DNA from: Campylobacter showae CSUNSWCD
GTDB taxonomy: Bacteria > Campylobacterota > Campylobacteria > Campylobacterales > Campylobacteraceae
NCBI RefSeq assembly: GCF_000313615.1
Contig: NZ_AMZQ01000001.1
Span: forward strand, 124,001 to 188,000
Length of the DNA: 64,000 bases
Direction of reading: 5' to 3'
Shown: in pieces, positions 1-9,799 of the stretch
How the letters are laid out: every line of letters begins with the position of its first letter
Position numbering within the stretch: position 1 is the stretch's first letter
Translations under genes and position numbers: made by a program
Notes under the pieces: model-generated
Databases searched by the model: none
Told to the model about the DNA's origin: nothing
Seen by the model: the letters and a program-made list of their open reading frames with translations, nothing else

Positions 1-53
1 TTCTTTTTGATTTCGCGTAGCGCAAATTTACGCCGCTTCTTGCGCGCTGTAGC

Positions 54-827
54 TCACAGCGGATGCGTCAGGCAGCACTTTCTAGTTACTTGCTCGATGT
101 ACTCCACGCTCAAATTTAGCCCGTAAAGCTTACTAAGGTGTTCGCTCTCGATGATCTCGTCCACGCTGCCAAAAGCCACCTCGCCCCCACCCTTAACCAG
201 TGCCACATATCCGCCTAAAAGCACGGCGAAATCCGGATTATGCGTGGTTAGCACGATGGTGTAGCCTTGCTCTTTTAGCTGCTTAACTGTGCGCAGGAAT
301 TTATACTGATTGCCAAAGTCCAGCGCCGAGGTAGGCTCGTCAAACACGATGATCTCGGGCTTTGCAGCCATAGCGCGTGCGATCGAGCACATCTGCTTTT
401 GCCCACCACTCATCTGAGTGATAAATTTATCCTCGAGGTGCGTGATCTCAAGCTTTGCGATAAATTCCTTCGCGATAGCCGTGTCCTCCTCACTAGGCCG
501 CGCAAAGATACCCAGATGCGCCGCTCGTCCCATCGTGATAAACTCAAGGCCCGTGTAGTCGTACTCGCAGATCTCGCTTTGGGCGACGTAGGCCATGATT
601 TTAGCGCGCTCTTTGTTGCTAAGCTCGGCGCTGTTTTTGCCGCTGAGCCAAACTTCGCCCGAGTGCGGCGTTTGCGTGCCGCTGATTAGGCTTAGCATGG
701 TTGATTTGCCCGCGCCGTTTCGCCCTAGTATGGTTAGGATTTCGCCTTTGCCGACGCGTAAATTTACGTTTTCTAGCCTACCAGCGCCGTTTGGATAGGC
801 GAAATTTAGATTTTTTACTTCTAACAT
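54..827 (-). CDS. Iron/siderophore-type ABC transporter ATPase (FepC/FecE family)
   Basis: Cytoplasmic ATPase that would power uptake of an iron chelate, haem or a similar metal complex through the permease encoded just upstream. Seen: Walker A GRNGAGKS at residues 35-42, signature MSGGQ near 140, Walker B IIVFDEP near 158 and an H-loop TTHN near 195. The 257-residue length fits the FepC/FecE/BtuD family. The ATG at 827 shares one base with the permease TGA (TGATG), so the two are translationally coupled; a GTG one codon earlier is possible but less likely. It is the last gene of a leftward group. The substrate cannot be told from the ATPase. Confidence 0.9.
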   Translation of the reverse strand: MLEVKNLNFAYPNGAGRLENVNLRVGKGEILTILGRNGAGKSTMLSLISGTQTPHSGEVWLSGKNSAELSNKERAKIMAYVAQSEICEYDYTGLEFITMGRAAHLGIFARPSEEDTAIAKEFIAKLEITHLEDKFITQMSGGQKQMCSIARAMAAKPEIIVFDEPTSALDFGNQYKFLRTVKQLKEQGYTIVLTTHNPDFAVLLGGYVALVKGGGEVAFGSVDEIIESEHLSKLYGLNLSVEYIEQVTRKCCLTHPL

Positions 828-1834
828 CACGCGACCTTTTTATTTCGCCAGAGCACCCAGACGAAAAATATCGTGCCGATAAAGCCCGTAAGTACGCCCA
901 GAGGCACCTCGCTCACGCTGATCGTACGCGCTAGGGTGTCTACAAATAGCAAAAATATCGCGCCCATAAATATACTCGCAGGCAGGCTGCGAGCGTTGTT
1001 CGCGCCAACTAGCATACGCGCGAGGTGCGGCATCAGTAGCCCGACCCACGCCACGATACCGCTCACGCAGACGCTGCATGCCGTTAGCAGCGTAGCGCAG
1101 ACAATGATGACGCCGCGCTCGAGCGTCACGTTTACGCCCAGCCTCGCCGCGCTCTCGTCGCCTAGAGATAGCAGGTTTATCCTCCAGCTCATAGCCACCA
1201 AAAGCACCGCGCAGGCTATCATCACGGGCGCTATAAATTTGAGATTATCCGCGTCGATCTTGGCTAGGCTGCCTAGCTGCCAGTAGACGATGTCGGGTAG
1301 CTTGGTCTCTGGGTCGGCGACGTATTTTAAAAAGCCGATCACCGAGGCCATGAGGCCGCTAACGATGATACCTGAAAGAACTAACATCAGCGTGCTAGAT
1401 CGCCCCATCAGACGCGGTATGGATAGCGTCATACCCACGGCCGCAAGCCCGCAGACAAAGGCTAACGCCTGCACCCAAAAAAGCGATAAATCAAACATGA
1501 TCGCAAGCGCGGCTCCTACGCAAGCTCCGGCTGAAACGCCAAGCAGATCGGGGCTAACTAACTGGTTGCGAAAGACGCCCTGATACGCCGCTCCGCTGAT
1601 GCTAAGCGCGGCTCCGACGAGGATAGCCGCGATGATGCGCGGTATGCGGATGTTTTCGACGACGTTTTGGATATTTGCCGCGGCGTCCGTCGGCACTCCA
1701 AAAAAGCTGCCGATCACGCTAAGCACGTCGCCGGGAGCCACATAAAACCTGCCGACGCCAAGCGCGATCACGCCGCAAACTACGGTCAGCACGGCCAGCA
1801 AAATCAGCGTAAATTTAAAACTAATATTTTTCAT
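827..1834 (-). CDS. FecCD-family metal-chelate ABC permease
   Basis: Inner-membrane permease of 335 residues, the usual size for FecCD/BtuC proteins, with about nine to ten hydrophobic segments. Family-typical stretches are visible: RIPRIIAAILVGAALSISG near residue 60, the GVSAGACVGAALA loop near 100 and VGLLMPHLARMLVG near 260. It works as a homodimer with the ATPase at 54-827. No second permease is present. A spacer of about 430 bp separates it from the tannase-like gene, so it may have its own promoter despite sharing orientation with the binding protein. The substrate (ferric siderophore, haem or nickel chelate) is not decidable from sequence alone. Confidence 0.9.
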   Translation of the reverse strand: MKNISFKFTLILLAVLTVVCGVIALGVGRFYVAPGDVLSVIGSFFGVPTDAAANIQNVVENIRIPRIIAAILVGAALSISGAAYQGVFRNQLVSPDLLGVSAGACVGAALAIMFDLSLFWVQALAFVCGLAAVGMTLSIPRLMGRSSTLMLVLSGIIVSGLMASVIGFLKYVADPETKLPDIVYWQLGSLAKIDADNLKFIAPVMIACAVLLVAMSWRINLLSLGDESAARLGVNVTLERGVIIVCATLLTACSVCVSGIVAWVGLLMPHLARMLVGANNARSLPASIFMGAIFLLFVDTLARTISVSEVPLGVLTGFIGTIFFVWVLWRNKKVA

Positions 1835-2268
1835 CTTTCTCCTAAAATAAAATCTGCGTCCGCGGTAGCGCCGCGTGAAAAATCGCTCGCTTTAAGGGTC
1901 AAATTTTGCCGTTTTAGCTCGCTTTGGCAGCCTTTGCGGTATATTCGTCCGTTGCGGCGGAGCTTTGCTAAATCTTTTTGTTTTTGCGTTTTTTTGCGGA
2001 TCTCGAGCCGCCTAAGCCTTTATCTAGCGTTTGCGTTTGCCGCTTTAGTCGTCGCAAGCTCGGCTCGCAACCTACAACCGAGAACCCGTCCTAACCGCCA
2101 AACAGCTTGCCATTTGCAGTCAAATTTGACTGCGCATTTTTGTTTTACGACTCGGTCGTTAGCGGTAAATTTGAACCTAGCGACGCGCTATCAAATTTAA
2201 ATCTAACGTTTCCGCAAATTTTCGCTACGCCAAATTTGAACGCAAGCTTCCACAGCGTCAAATTTAAG
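1835..2268. other. Gene-free spacer, AAATTT-rich
   Basis: About 430 bp between the permease start and the tannase-like gene end. Open frames here have no family resemblance or ribosome binding site. The distal half is packed with CAAATTTGA-type words, for example near 2118, 2188 and 2229, the genome-signature oligomer seen in most spacers of this window. No clear terminator hairpin was found. Confidence 0.5.
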
Positions 2269-3750
2269 CTATTTTACGACGCGATCTATCCATCTAAAAA
2301 GCTCGTCTAGATCGTAGTCGCCGCCGTGACCTTGACCCCAAGGAGCAGCGAAATCAACCGTCTTGCCCGCATTTTGTAGCCCTAGCGCCAAGATAAGCGG
2401 GACGGCTAGAGCCGTATCGGAGTCCGCCGCGCCGTGCCTGATGCGGTAAAATTTGGCCGCGTTTTTGTTACCTAGATAGCTCATCGCGTTTACCATTTTT
2501 ATGATTTTAGCGTCTGCGATCTCGCCTCCACCGCGTTTGGCGCTAAATTCGGTAAAGTGCTTTGCCGCCACGTCCGCATAGCCAAAAAAGTCGTTTTCAG
2601 GGTTTTCTAACTTCAGCCCGTCAAAAGCCGGCACGGCTTTAGCGCGCGACATAGATAGGACGTAATCGTCAAATTTAAAATCATACCCGAGCGTGCAGCC
2701 CTGCGTCTCAAGCGTGAAAAACTCGGGCTTTAGCAGGCTTTTGTCGCGGCTTTTTGCGGCGGCGTAGGAGTCTGCTAGCGTCTTTTTGACATACTCTTTA
2801 AAGCTGCTCTCGCCGCTAGGCTCAAGCGTGAGCGAGCGGCCTTTAGCGTCCTTTAAATTTAGCGAATTTACGTAGGCGGGAAAGGCTGATTTTAGCGCGG
2901 CGGAGAGCTCTTTTTGCTCTGCGGTTAGCTCGCCGGAGACGGTTTTTGGCTTGCCGCTTCGGTCGTTAAACTCAGCCGCGTCAAGCGCGCTAAAGTCCAT
3001 TTTTTCGTATTTCGTCTGCGCGCCGAACATCCACTCGTATGCTGCGTCGGCGTTTTCCAGGTTCGTAACCGGGCAGTAGGCGGAGACCGCGTAGATCTCG
3101 TCGCTAGCCTTTGCGGCTCCGAGTGCTGCTAGATACGGCTCAAACTCGGGCGCGTCCGCCGAGACGCCGAGCAGTGCCGACATCGCTCCGCCCGCACTCG
3201 TACCGTTTGATATGATTTTGTTTGCGTCGCCTGCCATCGCCGCGTCGTTAAATTTTAGATACCGCACGGCGGCCTTTAGATCAACGATGGCTGCGGGCGC
3301 TTTGCCGCTAAATTTGCCGTTTGCGTCCTTTGGCGTCCTACCTCTAGCTCCCGGAGCTGCGACGACGTAACCGCGCTCAAGCGCCGCTAGCACCGCGTTT
3401 GGCTTGCCGCTTTTATCAAGCGCTGGCGTAAAAGGCTCGCCCGGCATATACCCGCCGATGGAGTTTGGCAAAAATATCGGCGCATTTGATGCGTCAAATT
3501 TGCCCGCCTCGTCTTTACCGTCCTCGAAATACCGCGCCGGAACGTAAAAATTTAGCCTCTGAAACCGGCTATTTACTGGGTTTGCCACGTAAACTATACC
3601 CTCGTAGGCTCTAAATTTAACCTCTTTTTCGCCCGCTTTTATAGAGCGAGTTTCAAATTTGTTTGGGTCAAATTTCAGATCCGCCGCCTGCGCGCTAATC
3701 GCCGCACACAGGCAAGCCGCCGCGTTCAAAACAAGCGCCCTCTTTTTCAT
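2269..3750 (-). CDS. Exported tannase-like esterase (subtype B tannase family)
   Basis: Predicted secreted alpha/beta-hydrolase of 493 residues. A Sec signal peptide covers residues 1-22 (basic start, Ala/Cys-rich core, AQA cleavage site). The nucleophile elbow GTSAGG is near residue 183; a late Asp in GAADSDTA near 445 and a His in GQGHGG near 475 fit a Ser-Asp-His triad. The overall pattern matches bacterial subtype B tannases, which cleave galloyl esters such as tannic acid. It lies 53 bp after the iron-type binding protein gene in the same orientation, so the two are probably cotranscribed. That context suggests release of iron from polyphenol or catecholate complexes, which is inference. 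The family call is fairly firm, the substrate is not. Confidence 0.75.
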   Translation of the reverse strand: MKKRALVLNAAACLCAAISAQAADLKFDPNKFETRSIKAGEKEVKFRAYEGIVYVANPVNSRFQRLNFYVPARYFEDGKDEAGKFDASNAPIFLPNSIGGYMPGEPFTPALDKSGKPNAVLAALERGYVVAAPGARGRTPKDANGKFSGKAPAAIVDLKAAVRYLKFNDAAMAGDANKIISNGTSAGGAMSALLGVSADAPEFEPYLAALGAAKASDEIYAVSAYCPVTNLENADAAYEWMFGAQTKYEKMDFSALDAAEFNDRSGKPKTVSGELTAEQKELSAALKSAFPAYVNSLNLKDAKGRSLTLEPSGESSFKEYVKKTLADSYAAAKSRDKSLLKPEFFTLETQGCTLGYDFKFDDYVLSMSRAKAVPAFDGLKLENPENDFFGYADVAAKHFTEFSAKRGGGEIADAKIIKMVNAMSYLGNKNAAKFYRIRHGAADSDTALAVPLILALGLQNAGKTVDFAAPWGQGHGGDYDLDELFRWIDRVVK

Positions 3751-3803
3751 CTTTGTTTCCTTTTGATTTTGCGGGATTTACCCGCAAAGCCGCTCAAATT
3801 TGA

Positions 3804-4823
3804 CTATTTGCTACCGTCCGGATTTAGCCCTTTTAGGATGTAGTCAAACTCCGCGTCGCTAAGGTCGTAGTTCATAAATTTCTTATAAAACGCCTTAGTT
3901 TTGGCTTTTACGTCGACGTCTTTAAAGAGCTCTGGCTGAACGATAGTAGCCGCCCATAAAATTTGCAGCGCAGACTCCGCGCCGTATCTATCCCAGCTAA
4001 ACACGCCTTTTGGGTTGCCGTAGACTTTTTTGTTTTTGACCGCTTTTAGCCCTGCAAATACCGGATCAGCGTAAATTTTCTCAACCGCTTTTTGATTGTC
4101 CGCGCCGCCCACGATGATGATATCAGGGTCTGCCGCCACGATCTCTTCGGCCGTGATTTCTATCATGCTGCCCTCTTTTTGCACCGCATTTTTACCGCCC
4201 GCGTATTTCACCCACGTGTCGATGATCGTTTTGGTTCCGTCAATTTTTAGCAGGTTTGCGCCGCCTACGATGTGTAGCACTTTAGGGCGCGCAGCATCGT
4301 TTAGTTTGTTTGTGCGCTCGGTGACTAGCGCGATGTTAGCATCTAGATTTTCGTTTAGTTCTTTTGCTTTGCTAGCTGCGTCGCCGCCGATTAGCTCAGC
4401 CGTTAGCAGCACGCTTTTTTTCATATCGTCGTAGTCGCGAAATATCGCGTTTACCGCGTTAAAGCCGTTTTTAGTAAGGTTTTCTTGGAAATTTTTATTT
4501 GACACGACGACTACGTCGGGCGCTAGTTTAACTAGCTCCTCGATCTGGATGTCGTTGCCGTTTAGCGCGGCCGGTACCTCTGCGATGCGAGGGTAAATTT
4601 TAGCAAACCACTTGTTTTTCTTGATGAGATCGGTCGTAGTTACGATCTTATCCGCACCGCCTAGCACCAAGATCACTTGGTTGTTTGCATGCCAAAGCGC
4701 GGCTATCTTTTGCGTTTGGGCCGGGATTTTGACCTCGTTGCCGGTCATATCGGTGATGGTTTTGACCTCGGCTCCTAGCGCGACGATAGCGCTTAAAAGC
4801 AACGTCGTGAGAAATTTTTTCAT
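3804..4823 (-). CDS. Periplasmic iron/metal-chelate binding protein (FepB/BtuF family)
   Basis: Substrate-binding protein of 339 residues for the ABC transporter at 54-1834. A short signal peptide (residues 1-17) precedes TITDMTGNEVKIP, the usual opening of class III metal-chelate binding proteins. Two lobes joined by a long helix are expected, and the motif PDVVVVSN and later PDIIIVGG are typical. The C-terminal GVFSWDRYGAESAL is the kind seen in epsilonproteobacterial haem, iron or nickel-chelate systems. It is the first gene of the leftward locus, with an AT-rich upstream region (4840-4920) where a metal-responsive operator could sit; I could not define a Fur or NikR box. Ligand unknown. 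Confidence 0.85.
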   Translation of the reverse strand: MKKFLTTLLLSAIVALGAEVKTITDMTGNEVKIPAQTQKIAALWHANNQVILVLGGADKIVTTTDLIKKNKWFAKIYPRIAEVPAALNGNDIQIEELVKLAPDVVVVSNKNFQENLTKNGFNAVNAIFRDYDDMKKSVLLTAELIGGDAASKAKELNENLDANIALVTERTNKLNDAARPKVLHIVGGANLLKIDGTKTIIDTWVKYAGGKNAVQKEGSMIEITAEEIVAADPDIIIVGGADNQKAVEKIYADPVFAGLKAVKNKKVYGNPKGVFSWDRYGAESALQILWAATIVQPELFKDVDVKAKTKAFYKKFMNYDLSDAEFDYILKGLNPDGSK

Positions 4824-4945
4824 CTTTTACTCCTTGTGAGATATAAATTTATAATATTACAAAAATGCATATTAAAATAAGATATATTTTCAAATTTTAA
4901 GAAAGAAGCGAAATTTGAGGCTAAATTTGAAAGACAAATTTAAAA

Positions 4946-4974
4946 AGCCCCGCCCGCGATTTGCGAACGGGGCT
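4946..4974 (-). terminator. Rho-independent terminator after fdhF
   Basis: Perfect 7-bp stem (AGCCCCG at 4946-4952 with CGGGGCT at 4968-4974). On the minus strand it is followed directly by a T run. It lies 5 bases past the fdhF stop and insulates the iron-transport genes downstream. Confidence 0.85.
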
Positions 4975-4979
4975 AAAAA

Positions 4980-7238
4980 TCACTCGTGGTGATAGTCGTC
5001 GTATATGACCTTGTTAGTTTGGAATTTGATGCGTTTTAGCTCGCGAATACGCAAAAATTCCTCCTCCTCGATCCTTTGGATCTGGATAGCGGCCTTAAAG
5101 GTCGGAGTCTTACTGATGAAGTCCCAGCCGTTGCTGGTTAGCTCGTTGCAGCAGCTCTCCCAGTAGTGGTAGGTCATCTGGATGACGCCGTCCGGGACGA
5201 TGCCCGTGACGTCTGCTTTGACGACGATATAGCCGTATCTACTCCACGCTTTTATGAAGTCTCCTTGTTTGATACCGTAGCGCTCGGCCAGCGCAGGGTT
5301 CATCTCGGCGATAGGCCCGATGCTGTCGCCGCCCTCTTCGATAGCTTTTGAGCGTCTAGTCATGACGCCGCCGGCGTACTGATAAACTTTACGCGTAGTT
5401 AGTAGCTGTATCGGATACTCGGCATCCGTCGGCTCGTCCACGCTACCGGCCATCACTTCGTACTCAGGCGGTAAATTTACGCGTTTAGCAAACTCGGCTT
5501 TTGCAGGCTCGATATCTGCGACGCTCTTTACGTGCAAGCAAGGGATAAATTTACCTTTGCCATCCGGCGTAAAGAATTTTTTATCTAGATAGAGACTCTG
5601 TCCGCCCATACTGTTTTCGTCAGGGCACGGCCAGTGCAAACCGTGATACTTTTTGATGCGGTAGTAGCTCATGCCGCCGTATCTTCTAGGGTCGCACTTG
5701 CGTACCTCTTCCCAAATCTCTTCAGGCGAGTTAAAGTTAAATCCCTCCGTCGCTCCGAGCCTTCTGGCGATCTCGCAGATGATCCACCAGTCTTGTCTGG
5801 CATCTCCTGGAGGCGTGATGACGTGCTCGTTGTGCTGCACGCGGCGCTCGGCGTTAGCGTATAGCCCCTCTTTTTCGCTACTTGCCACGCCAGGTAGCAC
5901 GACGTCGGCTTTACGCGACGTTTCGGTTAGGAAGATATCCTGAACCACGTACATATCGACCTTTGAGATCGCTTTTAGGAAGTGGTTGGTATTTGGATCC
6001 GTCATGACTGGGTTTTCGCCCATCGTCCAGAAAAAGTGCACTCTGCCGTCAAGGATGGCGTTTGGCACTTCGGTTTTATGGATGCCGATTTTACCGTTTA
6101 GGAAGCCTGGCTCTAGATGCCAAACCTGCTCGAACCACTCGCGCTGTTTTGGATCGGTTACCGAGCCCAAATTTGGGAAAATATTTGGTAACACGCCCAT
6201 ATCGCAGCAGCCTTGGACGTTTTCTTGTCCGCGTATCGGCAGGTCGCCGCTACCTAGCTCGCAGATATTTCCCGTTAAAAGGAATAAATTTGAGATATCG
6301 CAAACCGCGCCCACGCCGTGGTTAAAGTGCGTGACGCCCATACCGTGCGTGATGACGGCCGGACGGATAGTCGCGTACATGCGGGCCGCTTTTCTCACGT
6401 CCTCAGGGTTTAGATTTGTGTAGCTAGCGATGGCTTCAGGCGAATAGTCCTTGACCGCTTCGCGTACGTACTCTACGCCTTTGGTGCATTCGTTTACGAA
6501 GTCCCAGTTAACTAAATTTTCCTCGAAAATAACGTAAATGAGCGAGTTTATAACCGCGATGTTGTGCTCGGGCGCTAGCTGCAAATGCACGTCCGCTCGG
6601 CTGGCAAATTCCGTTTTTATCGGATCTACCACGATGAGCTTAGCACCGCGGTTTAGCGCGCGCTGTATGTGCATCGCCGCGATCGGGTGGCCGTTTTCGG
6701 GGTTTGAGCCGATCATCAATATGCAATTACTATAAGGTCCGATCTCCGTGAAGCTGTTTGTCGCCGCTCCGTTACCGATTGTTTTGGCAAGACCTGCCAC
6801 AGTCGGAGCGTGTCAAATTCTAGCGCAGTGATCGACGTTATTCGTGCCGATTACGGCGCGCATTACTTTTTGCGCGACGTAGTTGTCCTCTAGCGTACAG
6901 CGAGCCGAGTAGTTGCCTACTAGCGCGTCAGGGCCGTATTTTTCCTTGACCTCTTTCATCTTTGAGACGACTAGATCGAGCGCTTCGTCCCAGCTAGCCT
7001 CCTCAAGATCTCCGTCCTTGCTAAATACGCCGTCTTTTTTGCGGATTAGCGGTTTTGTTAATCTATCAGGCGCCCCCACGTAGTCCCAGCCGTAAAAGCC
7101 CTTTAAGCACAGATTGCCCTGATTTACGGGGTTATTTTGTACTCCAAGCGCGCTTCTTATCACGTTATTTTCGACGTGAAGCTCGACCTGACAGCCCGTG
7201 CCACAGTACGGGCATATGACTTTGCCGGTCTTTGTCAT
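4980..7238 (-). CDS. fdhF: Selenocysteine-containing formate dehydrogenase H
   Basis: Molybdenum/tungsten bis-MGD enzyme oxidising formate to CO2, 752 residues when TGA codon 142 (6813-6815) is read as selenocysteine. The N-terminal [4Fe-4S] ligands CPYCGTGC and NLCLKG are present. The context VDHCARI-U-HAPTVAG matches the active site of E. coli FdhH, where Sec binds the metal and the following His takes part in catalysis. The frame continues without interruption on both sides of the TGA, and both halves are full family matches. No signal peptide and no beta or gamma subunit are present, as expected for the soluble formate-hydrogenlyase type. The likely partner is the Hyf complex at 44-55 kb through HyfA. 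The real stop is also a TGA. Without recoding the gene would be miscalled as two ORFs. Confidence 0.95.
6785..6799 (-). promoter_or_regulatory. Bacterial SECIS hairpin of fdhF
   Basis: On the coding strand, 13 bases after the TGA, TGGCA and TGCCA form a perfect 5-bp stem around the loop GGTCT. The E. coli fdhF SECIS carries the same AGGUCU apical element, recognised by SelB, at about the same distance. The neighbouring codons (V-A-G-L-A) tolerate this constraint. This supports selenocysteine insertion rather than a nonsense mutation. Confidence 0.88.
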
Positions 7239-7736
7239 TTTTTCTCCTTTTTATATGCAAATTTTGCACATTTATTAAATATGAAATATTTGCATATTTG
7301 TCCTTAAAAGATAATAAATTCTCTTAATATTACAAACCAGTTTCTAAATTTAAGATTTAATTTATATTTTATGTCGGTATATGTAGCCAAAATCACCATT
7401 GCATCGTAATTTCTAGCGTATCATTTTAGTTACTTATAAAGGCATATTGAGAGATCTTATTAAGATTAGAATTAGTTATTGTATTAATATAACTTAAAAT
7501 TCTACCTCAACGCTTAATCAAATTTTATTTGTCTATAAAGCTTTGGATTGGTAAATATAGAGGCGAAATTTATGGATTATGGTTATTTGTTGGACTTAAA
7601 ATATTAACTATTACTAGTATCTGTAAATTTTACGATAAATTTTTGATTTTATGCTTTTCACGAGCTTGATATTCATTTTTAACAAAATATGCATCAAATT
7701 TAAGCTAAAATACGCCAAATTTTAAAAAGGATAAAC
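7239..7736. promoter_or_regulatory. Divergent AT-rich regulatory spacer with a 10-bp inverted repeat
   Basis: Spacer of about 500 bp between divergent fdhF and ciaB. ATATGCAAAT at 7253-7262 and its exact reverse complement ATTTGCATAT at 7288-7297 form an inverted repeat spaced by 25 bases, 15 bases above the fdhF start. This is a plausible operator or mRNA hairpin. The rest is very AT-rich, with several TATAAT-like words but no single convincing promoter. No gene is seen. Confidence 0.5.
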
Positions 7737-9566
7737 GTGAACGATTTTAAAAGATTAAACGAGCTAGTAGCGGCCGGTAAAGATGAGCTAAATGCGATGT
7801 ATAGGCAGCTGGATAATCCTAGCGAGGTCGTGCTAAAGATGCTAAAGATCGCCGGTTTTAAGGGCGAGAAAAGCGAAAAGGTGGCGGTTTTGCGCCGTAT
7901 CGTCGATCTAAAGGTTGAGCCGCTAGAAAACGAGCTAAAAAAACAAGGGCGCGAGGAGGCCGAGATAGGGCGCATAAAAGACGAAGCTTTTGAGCTCGTG
8001 CGCGAGTTTTACGAGGCGCGTTTTGAAAAGCTGTTGGCGCGGGTAAAAGAGGAGAAAATAATAGACGAGTTTTATCAGGCGCTGCTTAGTGGCATGCACG
8101 GCGCGGGGCTAGCGATGAACGCGTGGCAAAGCGCGTGGGACAGGCAAATCCTGCAAACGACGAATAGGGAATTCGAAGCTAAATTTGTAAGCATGGCCGA
8201 TGCGATCAAATTTATCGACGAAAACCGCCTCTATCAAAAAGACGGCGACGAAAAGGGCGAACGAAGCTACGGTGCTGTCCTAAAAAACTGCGAAAAATAC
8301 GACTTTGCGCCATATGCCGTGGCTTTTGAAAAAGAAGTAAAACGCGTGACGGACGCGCTAGAGGAGCTAATCAAAAATCTAAAATCGCTAGCCGCAAACG
8401 ACGAGCAAAGAGTCTACGTAACGTACTTTGAAAAGCTAAAGGCGGCGTTTTGCGAGCGAGAAAACGACCGAGCGATCCCGGCGTGGCAGGATGCCGAGCG
8501 CGCGTGGATGGATGTAAAAGGCCCGCTGCAGCCCGGCCATCCGCTCGAGTACTACGAGGACGCCTACACGCACGCCGTCGCGCTCGAGTGGGACGTCAGG
8601 CTAGCGGGTGCCAGCGACTTTGACGAGGAGAAATTTAAAGCTAGCGTCATCCGCGCCTATGAGCAAATTTGCGAGCAGTGCGGTATCAAGGACGCTGCGC
8701 TAGCACGCCAAGTCACGCAAAATATCGCACGCACGCAAACCTACATCAGCGTGCCGATGATCTACTACGGAGCCGAGCTAAACGGGCTTTTCTCTGCGCA
8801 GGTCGTGCCAAACGACGAGACCGTGAGCAAGGAGCGTGGCAAAAAGATATTCGCCTTCGTCGAGCACGTTTACGAGAGCGCCAAGGCGCGGCCGTTTATG
8901 AAGCTCAGCGGCGAGATCTTTTCGCGCGAGTTTTTGGACTACGGACGCGAAATTTTGTTTAAAAAGCCGCAAATTTGGAAGAAAACCTACGAAATCTCCA
9001 CGATCGGGCACGAGTTTGGGCACATACTTTTCGTCGGCACCGACACGGAAAAGGCGATGAACGCGGACGGCGAGTTTAAATTTATCGAGGAGTACAAGGC
9101 GACCACGGGCGGGCTGGTAAATTTCTTTATCGGCGGCGACGAGGGCTACGAGATGAGCGTGTTTCACGAGCTGATCGCCCGCGCGGTCGGACTCATCGCG
9201 TGGCGCGAGGTCGATGAGGTGCGCGCGTACTACTGCGAGGGGCTCATACACCTGAGCTTGCTGTTTGACTCGGGCGCGCTTAGCTTTGATGGCGGCGCTT
9301 TGGTCGTCAAATTTGACCGTGAGCATTACGCTAAATTTAAAGAAATCTGCCTCGCAAACTACAAAAATTTGGCGCTTCACTACGCAAGGCGCGCTCCTGC
9401 GGGCGAGTTTTTGGCGAAATTTTGCGACAAAGATGGCAAAAGCTACCTGCCTAAACACGCGCAGGCAAGGGCATTTGTAGAGCACTACTACGCTCGCTAC
9501 AAGGCTATCGGAAACGAGCTTGACGAGAGCGGCGAATGGGAAAAGTGGCAAGCGGGAGAGAAATAG
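7737..9566 (+). CDS. ciaB: Campylobacter invasion antigen B homologue (CiaB), M3-like metallopeptidase fold
   Basis: A 609-residue protein resembling CiaB, which in C. jejuni is linked to host-cell invasion and exported through the flagellar apparatus. A zinc motif HEFGH lies at about residue 425 (GHEFGHILF), with a downstream EEYKATTGG stretch offering a third ligand Glu, so the C-terminal half has an M3/oligopeptidase-like fold. The N-terminal half is charged and helical. No classical signal peptide is present. The start is GTG at 7737 after AAGGA at 7727-7731. It is monocistronic and divergent from fdhF. The peptidase fold is read from motifs; a role in invasion is taken from the family, and its enzymatic activity is not established. 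Confidence 0.85.
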   Translation: MNDFKRLNELVAAGKDELNAMYRQLDNPSEVVLKMLKIAGFKGEKSEKVAVLRRIVDLKVEPLENELKKQGREEAEIGRIKDEAFELVREFYEARFEKLLARVKEEKIIDEFYQALLSGMHGAGLAMNAWQSAWDRQILQTTNREFEAKFVSMADAIKFIDENRLYQKDGDEKGERSYGAVLKNCEKYDFAPYAVAFEKEVKRVTDALEELIKNLKSLAANDEQRVYVTYFEKLKAAFCERENDRAIPAWQDAERAWMDVKGPLQPGHPLEYYEDAYTHAVALEWDVRLAGASDFDEEKFKASVIRAYEQICEQCGIKDAALARQVTQNIARTQTYISVPMIYYGAELNGLFSAQVVPNDETVSKERGKKIFAFVEHVYESAKARPFMKLSGEIFSREFLDYGREILFKKPQIWKKTYEISTIGHEFGHILFVGTDTEKAMNADGEFKFIEEYKATTGGLVNFFIGGDEGYEMSVFHELIARAVGLIAWREVDEVRAYYCEGLIHLSLLFDSGALSFDGGALVVKFDREHYAKFKEICLANYKNLALHYARRAPAGEFLAKFCDKDGKSYLPKHAQARAFVEHYYARYKAIGNELDESGEWEKWQAGEK

Positions 9567-9799
9567 CCCGAGGCAAATTTGCGCTAGATTAAGCGGCTTG
9601 GCATGCAAATTCGACCCGAAATTTACGTCAAATTTGCCTTTTTCGAGCGGCCGAGACCAGCACCTTTTTGACGCAAAATTTGCGTTATAAAGATGCTGGC
9701 TTTTGCAGTCAAATTTAACTCTGGCTTGACGCAAGATAAGCTAACCGCGGCGGATTGTCGATAAATTTGCAAAATTAAACAAAAATAGAAAGGATAAAA

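Noticed and set aside
6798-6815. fdhF as two separate genes
   Set aside because: The TGA is at the catalytic position of FdhH, both sides continue the family in one frame, and a SECIS hairpin follows.
8778-9734. Long 318-codon frame antisense to ciaB
   Set aside because: Shadow of the ciaB coding strand, which has clear motifs such as HEFGH.
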